DNA of 64,000 bases from Knoxdaviesia capensis (GCA_001510575.1 LNGK01000002.1:2344144-2408143), one strand, 5' to 3'. Shown: positions 1 through 10,411, counted from the first letter of the stretch. Numbers and translations are program-made. The notes: generated by a model from the letters alone, not told the origin.

Positions 1-1418
1 GCAAAGTCCAGGTCGGCGAGGATGTCGCGCTCCTGGTGCTCTGAGAAGTTCCAGAACACGACCACGCCGTACGAGAAGATGAACAGCTCGGCGAAGTCCT
101 TGGCGTTGGATGTAAGCCGGCCGAGGATGCGGTTGTGCGCCTGTGCTTGTTGTTGTTGTTCTTGTTGTTGTTGGCTGGGGCTGCTGTTGTCGTTCGCGGG
201 GTCGTTGGGCTGGCTGCCTTCAATGTCTATTGGCGCTGCTGCGCTTTCTGGGATATGACTTGAGGTGCCGGTTCCGATATCTAGATGATCGGGGTCGTCT
301 AGGGCTTCGCCGTTGTGGTTGTTGCTGTTATCGCCTGACTCGTGGGCTCCGTTTTCGAAATGGCGACTGCTGTTTTCGTCGCTGTGTCTACCGCCGTCAT
401 CGTTATGGTGGTCTTCATCTTCATACTGGTCTGGCCTATTATCGGCTTCACCAGAATGCTCGTCGTTTCCGTTCTCATGTTGGTGGTGATACTGGCGGTT
501 GTATTCCGATGCGGTATGCCGGTGATTAGCCGAGTCACGGTGTTCGTAGGGCCGCTGGTATCGCGACTTATCGGGTGATTGGGGCCCCATCATGTGTCGG
601 TTCGTTTCCGGGCTTCCCGTCGAGAACGAGTACTGGTCAAAGTAGCCCTCGTGGTGATCCCGCCGCTCGCTCTGCTCGATCTCCAGGTCGATCAGCGTCT
701 TCGACGACCCGGGCGTCTGCATGATCGGCCGACTCCGGATCTTGAACCCGTCGTGGCCAGACAGCAGCGGCAGCGAGTAGATGCCATACAGGCACTCGTC
801 GTACAGCTTGGTCTTGGCCTCGTGGTTCTTGCGCAGGAACTCGGCCGACCGCGTGATGTCGTACGTCTGCGCCGTGCAGTACGCCGTCAGCCGCGCCAGC
901 TTCTCGGCGCGCTGCTTCTTGGGCAGCCACTCGGCGTAGCTCTTCCCGCGGATGTTGCCGTTGCGGCGCAGTGCGTCCAGCTCGTCGTCGCGCAGCGGCC
1001 GCCCGTCATCGGCCAGCTGGCGGGCAATCGCCGCCGCCGCCGACTCGGCGTCGGATTCGGCTAGAAGTGCATCGCTGACGTCTTCGGGCGTTTCGGGAAT
1101 CAGCACGAGCCGCTCGCTCACGCGCGACGATCGCGACGGCACTCGTTGGCTGGACGCCCGTTGCTGCAGGCTCGGCCGGTTGGGATTCGATGCTCGGCCT
1201 TGCGGGAACCGGCCCGGAGGGTGGCGTGGCTGGCCAGAGGGGATATCGGAGTTGAACTGGAGTACGCTGTCGACGGAGATGCCTTGCGACGCTGGGGGGA
1301 AGCCGGGAGAACTGGACGAGCGAGACCGGCCGCCGGCGAAGGCTCGTGCTGAAGGCCGAGACCGGGCCTGACTCTGGATAAACGTGTTAGTCTCACATCT
1401 GTGTACCGCAGTGGACAT
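1..1418 (-). CDS. DUF155 / RMD1-family protein (C-terminus beyond the window)
   Basis: One open frame runs from ATG at 1418 down to base 1 without a stop: 472 codons, no intron needed. After a basic, Ser/Arg-rich N-terminus (about 1-110) comes a block around residue 184 with AYCTAQTYDI followed by SAEFLRKNHEAKTKLYDECL, typical of fungal RMD1/RMD8 (S. pombe sif2/sif3) proteins. Residues about 265-432 are a low-complexity His/Asp/Asn-rich linker with a polyglutamine tract (bases 140-175). The DUF155 core then starts with ELFIFSYGVVVFWNF and EHQERDILADL at about residue 441. Family knowledge: RMD1-type proteins relate to RMND1; yeast members are needed for meiotic nuclear division and usually end in membrane segments, which here lie off the window. 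The ATG choice is inferred: it is the first in frame and follows a CT-rich leader on this strand. Confidence 0.9.
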   Translation of the reverse strand, partial: MSTAVHRCETNTFIQSQARSRPSARAFAGGRSRSSSSPGFPPASQGISVDSVLQFNSDIPSGQPRHPPGRFPQGRASNPNRPSLQQRASSQRVPSRSSRVSERLVLIPETPEDVSDALLAESDAESAAAAIARQLADDGRPLRDDELDALRRNGNIRGKSYAEWLPKKQRAEKLARLTAYCTAQTYDITRSAEFLRKNHEAKTKLYDECLYGIYSLPLLSGHDGFKIRSRPIMQTPGSSKTLIDLEIEQSERRDHHEGYFDQYSFSTGSPETNRHMMGPQSPDKSRYQRPYEHRDSANHRHTASEYNRQYHHQHENGNDEHSGEADNRPDQYEDEDHHNDDGGRHSDENSSRHFENGAHESGDNSNNHNGEALDDPDHLDIGTGTSSHIPESAAAPIDIEGSQPNDPANDNSSPSQQQQEQQQQAQAHNRILGRLTSNAKDFAELFIFSYGVVVFWNFSEHQERDILADLDF

Positions 1419-2344
1419 CTCGCTCTCTTTTCCACTGCCTCTGACTCTCTGGAAACGAGATGTAACGTCTGTTCTGTGCCACTGAGGCGTTTATTGGTGG
1501 CTGTTTTTGTGCCAACTTTCATTGGGAAGTGATTCTCAGATGATGTGAAAGAGATGATGTCAAGGGCTAAAAAGCGAAGACTTACTCCGACGGTCAAGTT
1601 CAACTTGTTTGAAGCCATGATGGAATATCAGTCAATGATACGACATCAGGAATTAGCGAGAGAAGAGGAGAAAGTGGAAGAAGAAGAAGAAGAATGCAGA
1701 GAACAACCCAAAAAATCCGGCCGAGAATAAATGCTGAGCATGATCTCCGCTTTTTTTTTGCCCACTATCAAAATCTTGATTCAGTTCGTTCAGTGATAAA
1801 GCTTGGATCTAGTCCCGATTCTGATTGGCCAATCCAGTGAAGCTAAAGTAATGACTAGGGTTACTTGGGGTTAATGCTCACACAATCGTCATGCCATTAT
1901 TCTGTAGACATCATCAGTTCGTAACTGAGGGGGCGAGTTAATCGGAAGATACTTTGGAGGAATTACAGAATATATTACTTAGAAAAGAGAAAGAAGACGA
2001 AGGTAGCTCGAACACGAACACATGGGACATAACAGGGATCCATCCGAGAAAAAAAGATACATGACTTTCGTGGCGGTCTGGGTGAAACCAGACGGGGGAA
2101 TGTACACAGAGAGGAAAAGCAGCGCAAACGAATAAAAACAAAACATAGAGCCGGAAATATACACATGAAGAAACCGCAGAACAGACAGAAGAACCGGTTT
2201 TCTGGAGAGCTGACGGGATCAAGGAGGTCTAGGGTTAGAGGGAGCCAGCCCTGGACCTCCTCTCACAACCCGCAGCGCGCGTTGTCCCTCAAGCCCGGCG
2301 CTTCTCATCTCCCCTCCGCCAGCCAAACACGGCGCCGGTAACGG
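1419..2344. other. Intergenic, no gene seen
   Basis: Region between two minus-strand genes: promoter/leader of the DUF155 gene and downstream region of the zinc-ribbon gene. Small open frames here (for example on the minus strand near 1938-2222) lack recognisable motifs. Contains telobox-like TAGGGTTA at about 1856-1863 and TAGGGTTAG at 2230-2238. Confidence 0.6.
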
Positions 2345-2821
2345 CTATTGATGTTGCGGCTGCCCCTGCCATCCCGGCGGCGCTCCGGGATGTCCGCCAG
2401 GAGGCGGGGCGCCGCCGTTCGCCATGGCCTGTACGTCGGGCCGGTTGGCCAGCGGTTGCGCGAAGTTGCAGATACTGCAGACGACGTCGGTGTATCCCTT
2501 TAACGAAAACGGGACGACGGGCTAGGAAGAGAAGAAAGAAAGACAAAAAAACGTTAGCAAGAGCTGAGGATGCAGGATTCCGGGCGATCTCGATGCCCCG
2601 GTGTGGTGGGGGGGAGGGGGGGGGAGGGGGTTTCCCCTCCGCCCCGCCCCGGATCTCTGCGCGACTCCACAACTTACAATCCAGCACAGAGTGAACCACG
2701 GCTTCGACTTGATTACCCGGCCGGCCATGTTTCCGCAATTGTAGCATTGGCAGATGATGCGCTCGTAGCCCTCCACCTCGCGGCGGAACGAATGCTCGCC
2801 GAACACGAAGAAGAGACACAT
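2345..2821 (-). CDS. Small zinc-ribbon protein (2 exons)
   Basis: Exon 1 is 2821-2678 (48 codons) and exon 2 is 2521-2345, giving 106 residues. The intron 2677-2522 opens with GTAAGT and closes with CTTCCTAG, both in phase 0. The protein begins MCLFFVFGEHSFRREVEGY and carries two Cys pairs: C-Y-N-C-G-N near residue 28 and C-S-I-C-N near residue 64. Together these form a plausible zinc ribbon split by the intron. The tail is Gly/Pro/Gln-rich (GGHPGAPPGWQGQPQHQ). Short fungal proteins of this form are commonly annotated as zinc-ribbon proteins of unknown role; I cannot assign a function. Splicing is strongly supported because the unspliced reading of either exon loses one Cys pair. The intron carries a C-rich run. 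Confidence 0.83.
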
Positions 2822-4122
2822 TGTGCGATGCGACGGGGGTGGGAGGGTGGGTTTCGGGATGTGTCGGGCTTTGGAGAAAGTCGATCGCGGGGAGGGGAAG
2901 AGGCCAACGAAAGGAGAAAGACGGCGCGAGAAGAACGGGTGCAAGTGCAGTCGCGCAGATATCGCTTATTTGGTACGAGGAATTCAACCCCGTTTGCACG
3001 CGCGCGGAATCGTATCGATACGTGTATTGATTGCCAAAGCAGACGTCAATATCCTTGTTTTAACGAGGAATTAATTCGTGCGATTTGGTTTCAAAGGATT
3101 GAGAGTCGATGGAAAACAAGAACAGAGCAGAAGAATGGAAGAGAAGGGACGCAGAATAGAGAGCCAAGATGAGAGAGCGAAGATCACACGACAACACCGG
3201 GAGGGAGCCGCAAACAAACGAGACGGCAGGCTAGAAAAAGTTGTCGACATAGCTAGGGTCTGTTAGGGTTACAGGGTTACGTGATTGTCACTCTCCTCCA
3301 CACACGCAAGCCCGCATCCCACTACCAGAACACCACGGCCGACGCCATCAACACACTGATGAGCGTCATGGCACATTTGGAGGAGGAAAGCGGGCTCTTG
3401 GAACGGACGAAACCACTATTACTTCCAAAGAACCACTGTTAGCAGTGACCAATGTCCTTTAGAGAGTCAACTCCTCATGCGCAGTTCACGAGTGTTGCTC
3501 AAAGGAAGCGGATGGGTGATTGTGTAAAGAGATACACAAGGCACCTACAGAATGGTTCGGAATACATGTGACCCGAAATGTATATGGCCTCTGGGCATAG
3601 TCTTGTAGCTCAACAAGAGGCTGACATGAAAGTGGTGATGTTTTTACACTTGGGGCTTAACCCTATGACCATACCAGCATCTTGGAAACCCCATCGGTGT
3701 CCGTTGCTGTTCAGCTTCATTTTTCACCAAGACACGTGCCTAGACCCTGCCTGACTGGCTTCCAGCGCTTTCCAAGGGTGTTTACGAACACCGTTCAAAG
3801 TTTCAGAGGTGTATCAGCAAGGGGATGCCAAGCAATCACCAGGCAAATAAGGGTTACCAGGGTTAAGCGGCCAACGGAATTGTCCCCATTTTATCTTATC
3901 GATAACAATTCCATGCAAATCTCCAACGAACGTCGTGAGTTCAAACTCGTTGGTTTTGCATCTTCAAACCCACCATCACCAGGACGAAGAAACGAAACCT
4001 CGCAGAGTTTTTATATATCTTGACTATAACTCTCAAACAGCCCGTACATCCCAAGCTGTCTATTCCACCCCCCGCCTCTCCCCGCACTTCTCCTTGCCCC
4101 CCCCATCCTGCACTCTATCACA
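2822..4122. promoter_or_regulatory. Divergent promoter region between zinc-ribbon gene and RPP1
   Basis: About 1.3 kb separates the two divergent start codons and no gene is supportable in it. It has two doublets of telobox-like GGGTTA: TTAGGGTTACAGGGTTAC (3263-3280) and AAGGGTTACCAGGGTTAAG (3849-3867). A TATA-like TTATATAT lies at 4011-4018, about 105 bases before the RPP1 start, followed by a CT-rich leader. The regulatory role is inferred from position and motif only. Confidence 0.5.
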
Positions 4123-5232
4123 ATGTTCGACCTCAACATCCCCTGGGGCCCATCGCCAACCGCTTCGGCCGCTCCGCCAGCAGACGGCCCCGACCTTGAT
4201 GGACTGCTGGCATACGCCTATATCCTCGGCTACAAGACCGTCGCGCTGACCCGCACCATCACCGCCCCGATCCCCGCCAACATCGCGCCTCCGCCCGCCG
4301 TGCCCGAGCTCGGCCTTACGCTGCCGGCCGCATCACCGGACTCATCCACCCCCTTCACCAAGCCCACCACCACAACCACTCCCCAACCACAACCCCCGAA
4401 GCAGCAGCAACCCCCACACACGCAATTCCACCGCCACCACCACCCGCGCCGCTACCCAACACTCCTGCGCCGCGCCACCGTGGTCCTCGCCGACCCGGCG
4501 CAGAACCACCGCCTCCAGGCCCTGCTCCCGCTGTACGACGTGCTCGCCGTGCGCCCCACCACCGAGAAGGCCTTCGCCGCCGCCTGCACGCAGATGCCCG
4601 ACTTCGCCGTGATCGCCCTCGACCTGGCGCAGCGCTTCGCCTTCCCCTTCCGCCCCACCCCGTGCATGGCCGCCGTCGCCCGCGGCGCCCGCTTCGAGGT
4701 GTGCTACGCCGACCTCGTCCGCGCCACTGGCCGGGGAGGAGGGACCACCGGTTCGGCGGCTGGTGCTGACCCCGCGGCTCATGCGGCCCGCGCAACGTGG
4801 ATCGCAAACTTCGCCTCGCTGGTGCGCGCCACCCGCGGCCGCGGCATCGTGGTGTCCAGCGCCGCCACCCGCCCGCTCGACCTGCGCGCCCCCGCCGACC
4901 TGGTCAACCTGCTCGAGGTGTTCGGCCTGCACCGCGAGCAGGCCGCCCAGGGCCTGCGCGATAACCCGCGCGCTGTGGTCGTCAACGAGGGCTTGAAGCG
5001 CACCGGTTTCCGTGGCGTCATCAATGTTGTCGCTGGGCCCGCCAAGACGGCTGCCGATCCCGCGACTGCTGATGCCTCGCAGACTGGACCGCAGCGCAAG
5101 AAGAAGCAGAATCAGCGGCAGAACCAGAACCAACCGGACGAAGAGAGGAAACGCAAGAACTCGGGCTCGGTAGAGGCGAGTAAAACCCAAGCTAGTCGAC
5201 CCGCGAAAAAGCAGAAGTTTGTGTCTCGCTAG
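4123..5232 (+). CDS. RPP1: RNase P / RNase MRP protein subunit p30 (RPP1)
   Basis: Single-exon gene of 369 residues starting MFDLNIPW, the usual start of fungal RPP1. Matches to the p30 (TIM-barrel-like) family include LDGLLAYAYILGYKTVALTR, the basic strand RYPTLLRRATVVL at about 115, YDVLAVRPTTEKAF at about 145, MPDFAVIALDLAQRFAFPF at about 165-185, ARGARFEVCYADLVRA at about 195, and FASLVRATRGRGIVVSSAA at about 240. The C-terminus (about 320-369) is Lys/Arg/Gln-rich and probably RNA-binding or nuclear. A Pro/Gln/His-rich insert sits at about 85-110. Role, known from the family: part of the protein component of the nuclear ribonucleoproteins that mature tRNA 5' ends and rRNA. The frame is fully GC-biased, so long open frames on the opposite strand are shadows. 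Confidence 0.95.
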   Translation: MFDLNIPWGPSPTASAAPPADGPDLDGLLAYAYILGYKTVALTRTITAPIPANIAPPPAVPELGLTLPAASPDSSTPFTKPTTTTTPQPQPPKQQQPPHTQFHRHHHPRRYPTLLRRATVVLADPAQNHRLQALLPLYDVLAVRPTTEKAFAAACTQMPDFAVIALDLAQRFAFPFRPTPCMAAVARGARFEVCYADLVRATGRGGGTTGSAAGADPAAHAARATWIANFASLVRATRGRGIVVSSAATRPLDLRAPADLVNLLEVFGLHREQAAQGLRDNPRAVVVNEGLKRTGFRGVINVVAGPAKTAADPATADASQTGPQRKKKQNQRQNQNQPDEERKRKNSGSVEASKTQASRPAKKQKFVSR

Positions 5233-5684
5233 CATCAGGAACTTCTTCTGTTGCGTCATGTTTATTCACTACTTTCTTCTGTAAATTCACTTTCATCCCC
5301 AGCATAGATAGCGTTGTTTATGATACACATGGCTCCTCTGGGCTTTCTAGTAGTCCCTGCTCTTACTATTTTACCAACCGTGACCGAACTGCTTCGCCTT
5401 AGAGAGATACATGACGACTCTGCAATTTTCCAACCCCTGAGTTGGATGCAAGCACCCACGTACGAGAGAATAGGCATTCTCTCGCACCATGGAACGTTGA
5501 AACACCCAGCTTCTTCAAATAGTGTTAAAGAGGAATCTCCCCAATCTCAGACCCAAACCAGAGATTAACAAGAAAAACACATGAACATTGAACTTTTATA
5601 GACGGGCGCGCGGAAACATTTCCTAAAACAAATCATTCAGAGAACGCAACCAGGAACTCATTGTCCGGGGACCACCAGTACGAG

Positions 5685-5704
5685 CGAGAGAGAGAGAGAG
5701 AGAG
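5685..5704. repeat. (GA)n microsatellite
   Basis: Uninterrupted GA dinucleotides, with a near-repeat GCGAGAG on the right side. Confidence 0.9.
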
Positions 5705-5921
5705 CGAGAGGTGTACAAATATCGAGACCACCTACACATAAAAGCCCTGCCCAAACCCCTGCTTCCTGACACTGATCTTCTGTCTTTCACTTTTCTCGTC
5801 AGGATACACACATTTCCGACCGCACCATCCATGTATATGAAAATTATAATATAAAGAGGTATAAAAATGAAAGTTTAGACGTCGTCACAGGAACCGAAGG
5901 TCCCAGTTTGTGAGCAGGATT

Positions 5922-5947
5922 TTATATATATATATATATATATATAA
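5922..5947. repeat. (TA)n microsatellite
   Basis: Alternating TA run of about 13 units lying about 130 bases downstream of the stop codon of the minus-strand repeat-protein gene; it may mark its transcript end. Confidence 0.85.
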
Positions 5948-6076
5948 TTGTCCAAGGTGGCATTCTTTTTCTCCCCATCGACCATGACCCTGACCTGATG
6001 TGGTGGCAGAGAAGTGAGGGGAAAAAGAAGGCCTAAGGAAACAAGACCAAGGGAGCAAGACCTTCTGACTGGCCGA

Positions 6077-8440
6077 TTATTTTCCAAGGTTTCCAAGATC
6101 CAGCTCACTGCTCAGCTGGACGCCGGTCAGATCGGGAGCAGGGGGCTGCGGCGCAGCCGGCGCAACAGCGGCCGGCACTGGTGCGCCGGCATCGACGGGA
6201 GGCGCCGGGGGAAGAGCTGCGAGAGGCTCAGGGAGCGCGGCGGCAGGGGGGGTGACCTCGACGACGGGAGCAGCGTCGGTGGGAACCGGAGGCACAACAA
6301 TGCCTTGGGTGGACGAAGGGGCTCCAACGACGATGCCCTGGCTGCTGCTGCTGCTGGCGCCGCCAACAATAATGCCGGGGTTGGCGTTGGGGTTGTTGAG
6401 CACAATGCCGGTCGGCGCGGGATCAATGCCGACTGCGGGAGCAGCGACAGGGGCGGTGGCTAAATATCACACATATTAGTTACTGGACCTCAACCGATGA
6501 AACGGGGCAAAGAATCAGAGGACGACTATTGACTTACCGAAAGACGACTCGAGCGCAGCAGGCACCGAAGGTGTATCAACGCTGGCGACAGGCGTCGGGG
6601 TAAGCTCAACCGGAGTGGGAGTGGTCGGGGTGGCTACGATCGCACTGTCAACAACCGGAGTGTTCACAACCGGGGTGTTCACTTCCGGGGTCTCCACAGC
6701 CGGAGGAGGAGGAACAAAGGTGGGCATGACCTGTCCGGGGACCGAGACCAGGTTGATACCGATACCAGTGGAAATGACAACAACACCGGGAATACTGGGA
6801 ATGACGATAGGGTCCTAGAAAAGGGGTAAAAGATCGTGTTAGAACATGTCTGTCTTTCATGGCATTTCATCTAATGTTGGAAAGGTTAACATACAGCGCT
6901 GACCGCGGTGATAACGGCGGGAACAGCAGCAACAGTCGCCGCGGCGACACCAGCCACGGCGGTGGTGCTCGTGGTGTTGCTGAGGCCGGTGAAAGCGCCA
7001 GGAGCGGCGCTCACAGTCGAGGTGACAGTCGAAATAGTCTCGACGCTGTTGACGCCAAGGTTGGCCAGGACATCGTTCAGGTTGTTGTTATTGTTGTTAA
7101 CGACGTTGTTAGTCGCACCTCCAGTCAGCAGAGCGAGGAGATCGTCGTTGGCGTTTCCGACAGTGCTGACGTCGTTGACGTTGTTAACGTTGTTGTTTCC
7201 GGCCAGAAGAGCAGCTAGAATATCGTCGTTCGTGTTGGCGTTGTCGACGTTTACGCTGTTCAGGAACGACAGCAGGTCGTCGTTAGCATTTCGCGCGCCG
7301 TTGACGTTGGCGGCCTTGCCGAGGCCCCTGCTGCCCAGGAACTTGTTGCCAGTGTTGAGCAGTCCGTTGAAGAGTCCGCCGTTAGCATTCACATTGGCGT
7401 TGTTGGTAGCATCGGCGACTTTACTGGCGGCGGCGTCGACAGCGTCAACAACTTTACCGGCAGCGTCGTCAACTTTACCGGCGGCAGCGTCGACAGCGTC
7501 AAGGACTTTACCGGCAGCGTCGTCAACTTTACCGGCGGCGGCGTCGACAGCGTCAAGAACTTTACCAGCAGCGTCGTCAACTTTACCGGCGGCGTCGTCA
7601 ACTTTACCGGCGGCAGCGTCGACAGCGTCAAGGACTTTACCGGCAGCGTCGTCAACTTTACCGGCGGCGGCGTCGACAGCGTCAAGAACTTTACCGGCAG
7701 CGTCGTCAACTTTACCGGCGGCGGCGTCGACAGCGTCAAGAACTTTACCGGCAGCGTCGTCAACGACTTTTCCGGCGGCGTCAACAGCTTTGCCAGCAGC
7801 GTCGTCAACTTTACCGGCGGCGGCGTCGACAGCGTCAAGAACTTTACCGGCAGCGTCGTCAACGACTTTTCCGGCGGCGTCAACAGCTTTGCCAGCAACG
7901 TCGTCAACTTTACCGGCGGCGGCGTCGACAGCGTCAAGAACTTTACCGGCAGCGTCGTCAACTTTGCCGGCGGCGGCGTCGACAGCGTCAAGAACTTTAC
8001 CGGCAGCGTCGTCAACTTTACCGGCGGCGGCGTCGACGGCGTCGTCAACAACGTTGCCGTTGCTAATGCCGTTCAGGGCGTCCAATAGGCCGTTTCCAGC
8101 GTCGGAAACGGTGTTGGGGGCGTCGTTGACAACGTTGTTCACGTTGTTGCCAGCAGCGTTGGCGAAGCCACCACCACCACCACCAAACAGGGAATTGAAG
8201 AATCCTCCCTGCCGACGGGAGAGATGCGAGATTGGTCTCCGTTGTCCACGGCCGGTTCCAATTACGGCGGCCTTTACAATGAGATGCATGTAAGTCTACT
8301 GACACACAAAAAGATATCTCTGGGAACTTGCGCCAAGCAAACAAGAACCAGAAAACCAAGTAGAAAAAAAACAATCCACCAAACAAACGTACCTGGACGG
8401 CGGAGACCGAGATAAGAAGAGCTACCACGTTGGGACGCAT
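6077..8440 (-). CDS. Secreted Ala/Asp/Lys repeat protein, 18-residue repeats (4 exons)
   Basis: Exons 8440-8393, 8295-6895, 6814-6538 and 6459-6077 join in phase to 702 residues. Donors are GTACGT, GTATGT and GTAAGT; acceptors are TAG. The N-terminus MRPNVVALLISVSAVQ is a signal-peptide-like start. Next come SHLSRRQ (a dibasic Kex2-type site), a Gly-rich segment, and an Asn/Asp-rich stretch. Then follow ten AVDAAAGK-type cores in near-identical 54-base units (bases about 7420-8050), protein unit LDAVDAAAGKVDDAAGKV. After them an Asn-rich segment repeats NANDDLLxxL-like motifs, and exons 3-4 are Pro/Thr/Val/Ala-rich. Eighteen residues equal five helical turns, so the repeats should form long regular amphipathic helices. 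No C-terminal hydrophobic tail, so no GPI anchor is expected. An alternative acceptor (exon 2 from 8208, phase-compatible) would drop 29 residues including the dibasic site. Function unknown; a wall, matrix or protective-helix role is conjecture. Confidence 0.8.
7420..8050 (-). repeat. Coding minisatellite, 54-base units
   Basis: Tandem units on the minus strand encode VDDAAGKV / LDAVDAAAGK alternations. Some units are truncated (an extra VDDAAGK at about 7590), and two adjacent 'long' variants carry VVDDAAGK plus AVDAAGK (about 7755-7890). Low divergence between units implies recent expansion or gene conversion. Period 54 keeps the frame, so copy-number change alters length without disrupting the protein. 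Confidence 0.9.
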
Positions 8441-10014
8441 GGTGAGAGAGGGTGAAGAGTGAGTCGAAAGGAAGTAATAAGATGTCGTCGGGCCGGGGAT
8501 GACCGGGACTGGCGCGGCGAGAAGACCGAAATCTCAGGGAGTCAGGCGCAGAAGTATAGGAAAAAAATTGTTGGAAGTCTTAGTTGATTAAGAATAGTAA
8601 TGACGGCTCGTGACGAACTGGTGAAGCTGCGGACCGGCCAGCAATTGAATGTTGTCGTCGTATATACAAAATGATATCGAGAATCGTCGGGAGTAAGAGA
8701 ACGGCAGCACACCGAAGAAAAGAAAATCGACAAAAAAACGTGCAGAAAAATCCAAAGAAGAAATCCAAAGGAACGAAGGGATTTAAACTCTAGAGGCGAG
8801 AAAGCCAAATTCTATCTAGACTCAGCTAGATAGACACGAATAGAAGTTAAGGGGAGGAGAAGAGAAATGAACGAAGCCTGCGCAAAAGAAGCGAACGGTT
8901 GGAGAGAAAAGAGGGAAAGGAAAAAGAGAGAGGAAAAGGAGAGAAGGTAAAAAGTGAATCGACGACGAAGTGGTGTGGGAGACGTAAATGTATCAGCTGG
9001 AACGCCTCAAGGTATCAGAAACAGGGCCGTTTTAGTGGACAGCTTGACAGCAGGCCATTAGAACGCCACCCGAAAGAAGCAGACAAAAGATCAGGATCCC
9101 GGCCAGCCAAGAGACCTACTGAATGAAGGAGAAAAACTAATCTCTGGGACAGGAAACGCTTCTTCGCACAAACGCTGGTACTCGTACGCAAATCTGTGCC
9201 CAGTGATTGTGGGAAGGGTACCAGCAGGGACAGCGGGGACGGGCCATATGTTGAAGGCAGAAGAATCCAAGAGAAAGAGAAAAAAAAAAACATTATGGCC
9301 AGGGGAGTCAGAGAAGGAAAATCCAGAAAAAAGGGTCTCGGACAGGGGAGCCACCTTGCTAGAGGCGTTGGGAGTTTGAAGATTCTCGTCTCCTTGACGG
9401 AGATGCCAGGGGGGGTGAGAACAAAAAAGCACGGATGGGTTGATGGTTCAGAGACGGTTCAGGAATCAGCAGTAAGTTCTGCTGTGCATATGGTCAGTGT
9501 GAGTGATGCTTCGGGATCAGGTAGGAATGCTCATGCCCCCAAAAACCTTAGAATAGGCACGGAGTCTGACAACGTCCACCGCCGGGATCTATACAGCCGA
9601 ATTGGCTCTGCCCGGCATCGCGAGTGAGCATTTGGTCTGGACCTCTCTGTTCTGGATGCACACAGCAGACATTCACGGGCGTTCGAAGCCCTTCAGGTCT
9701 ACCCTATGAAAGTCCGGGACAACATGAGAGGGTGTGAGTGACGAAAAGAAGCATCTCAAGATCACAATGAAAGATGGTGAGAGGTGAGCCAAGCGCCTAG
9801 CCCAGCAGCCTGTAACACCATTTGGCTGTTGTCCGAGCAGACCCCGTTCGGAGGCAACAACACGACTGAGAGAGTGTGTGTGACGGGAAGTCAAGGCCGT
9901 ATACCGGTGTTGAGAATTCTTCAACATACCCCGAAGGGTCTTTTGGACGGCCGCATAACAAAGCTGCAAGTCGCGCATGAAGACAACGCGGCCAACAGGA
10001 AGGACCATCGCAGA
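8441..10014. other. Intergenic, upstream of the repeat-protein gene
   Basis: No convincing gene. GA-rich on the plus strand (about 8860-9300), i.e. CT-rich in the sense of the minus-strand gene, as in fungal promoters and leaders. Open frames around 9196-9627 (+) and 9673-10008 (-) show no motif and are probably chance. Confidence 0.55.
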
Positions 10015-10411
10015 TTAGAAGACGACACCCTCAATGTGACGAGTGAGGCTCTGTCCCATGGTGGGTTTATTGTGAGTATTGTGGTTCGATCGATTCGAGG
10101 AATACTTGGTGGTGGGCTCGCACAGCCTCAGCGCCAAATGCTGCAACTCAGAGAGGTACTGTAGTTGGGGGAGACAGGCCAGTGGGTGTTAGTGGTTGTG
10201 TTCGTGCGCCATAGTCTCTGTTTGAGCCATCACGGTTCACGTACCTGACGAGCACGACCCTCATGCTTTCTGTAACGATGAAAAGCACCGTGAGCGTAGT
10301 GAACCAGCGAGAACCACCTGAAGCTAGTTAATGGTTTGGACTAATCAAATAGGGTAGAGCGGACTAAGTCACATGCAGACGCCCCCCCCCTTGTGTTGAG
10401 ACGAGATCCAT
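10015..10411 (-). CDS. Small spliced gene of unknown function (start uncertain)
   Basis: Two well-defined exons are visible. The last one, 10158-10015, encodes 47 residues and a stop (begins YLSELQHLALRLCEP, ends HIEGVVF). The one before, 10317-10245, encodes WFSLVHYAHGAFHRYRKH and onward to GRARQ. They join through an intron with GTACGT and CTACAG in phase 0. The upstream acceptor is GCTTCAG at 10318-10320. The composition (aromatic, basic, helix-forming) is protein-like and unlike flanking noise. The first exon is not certain: an ATG at 10411 (MDLVSTQ) exists, but a nine-C run lies just downstream and I could not find a donor giving phase 2, so a miscounted homopolymer or another first exon is possible. 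I do not recognise the family. Each exon is too short to stand out as an open frame alone. Confidence 0.5.

Larger units (their letters stand above)
5233..6076. other. Intergenic between convergent genes
   Basis: 3' flank of RPP1 and of the repeat-protein gene. No coding signal found. It contains a GA microsatellite near 5685-5704 and a TA run at 5922-5947, both listed separately. Confidence 0.6.

Noticed and set aside
579..1064. 161-codon plus-strand frame over the DUF155 gene
   Set aside because: Arg/Leu/Val-rich shadow typical of the complement of GC3-rich coding DNA.
4342..5259. 305-codon minus-strand frame opposite RPP1
   Set aside because: Shadow of a GC-rich coding sequence; only the plus-strand frame matches a known family.
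7389..8051. 220-codon minus-strand frame rich in Thr/Pro/Leu repeats
   Set aside because: Alternative frame of the same minisatellite; it does not connect to the signal exon or to the downstream exons in phase.
6908..8293. 461-codon plus-strand open frame antisense to the repeat protein
   Set aside because: It is the mirror of a 54-base repeat that lacks stops in several frames; no start context, signal or splice support, and the minus-strand reading has signal peptide, introns and coherent domains.
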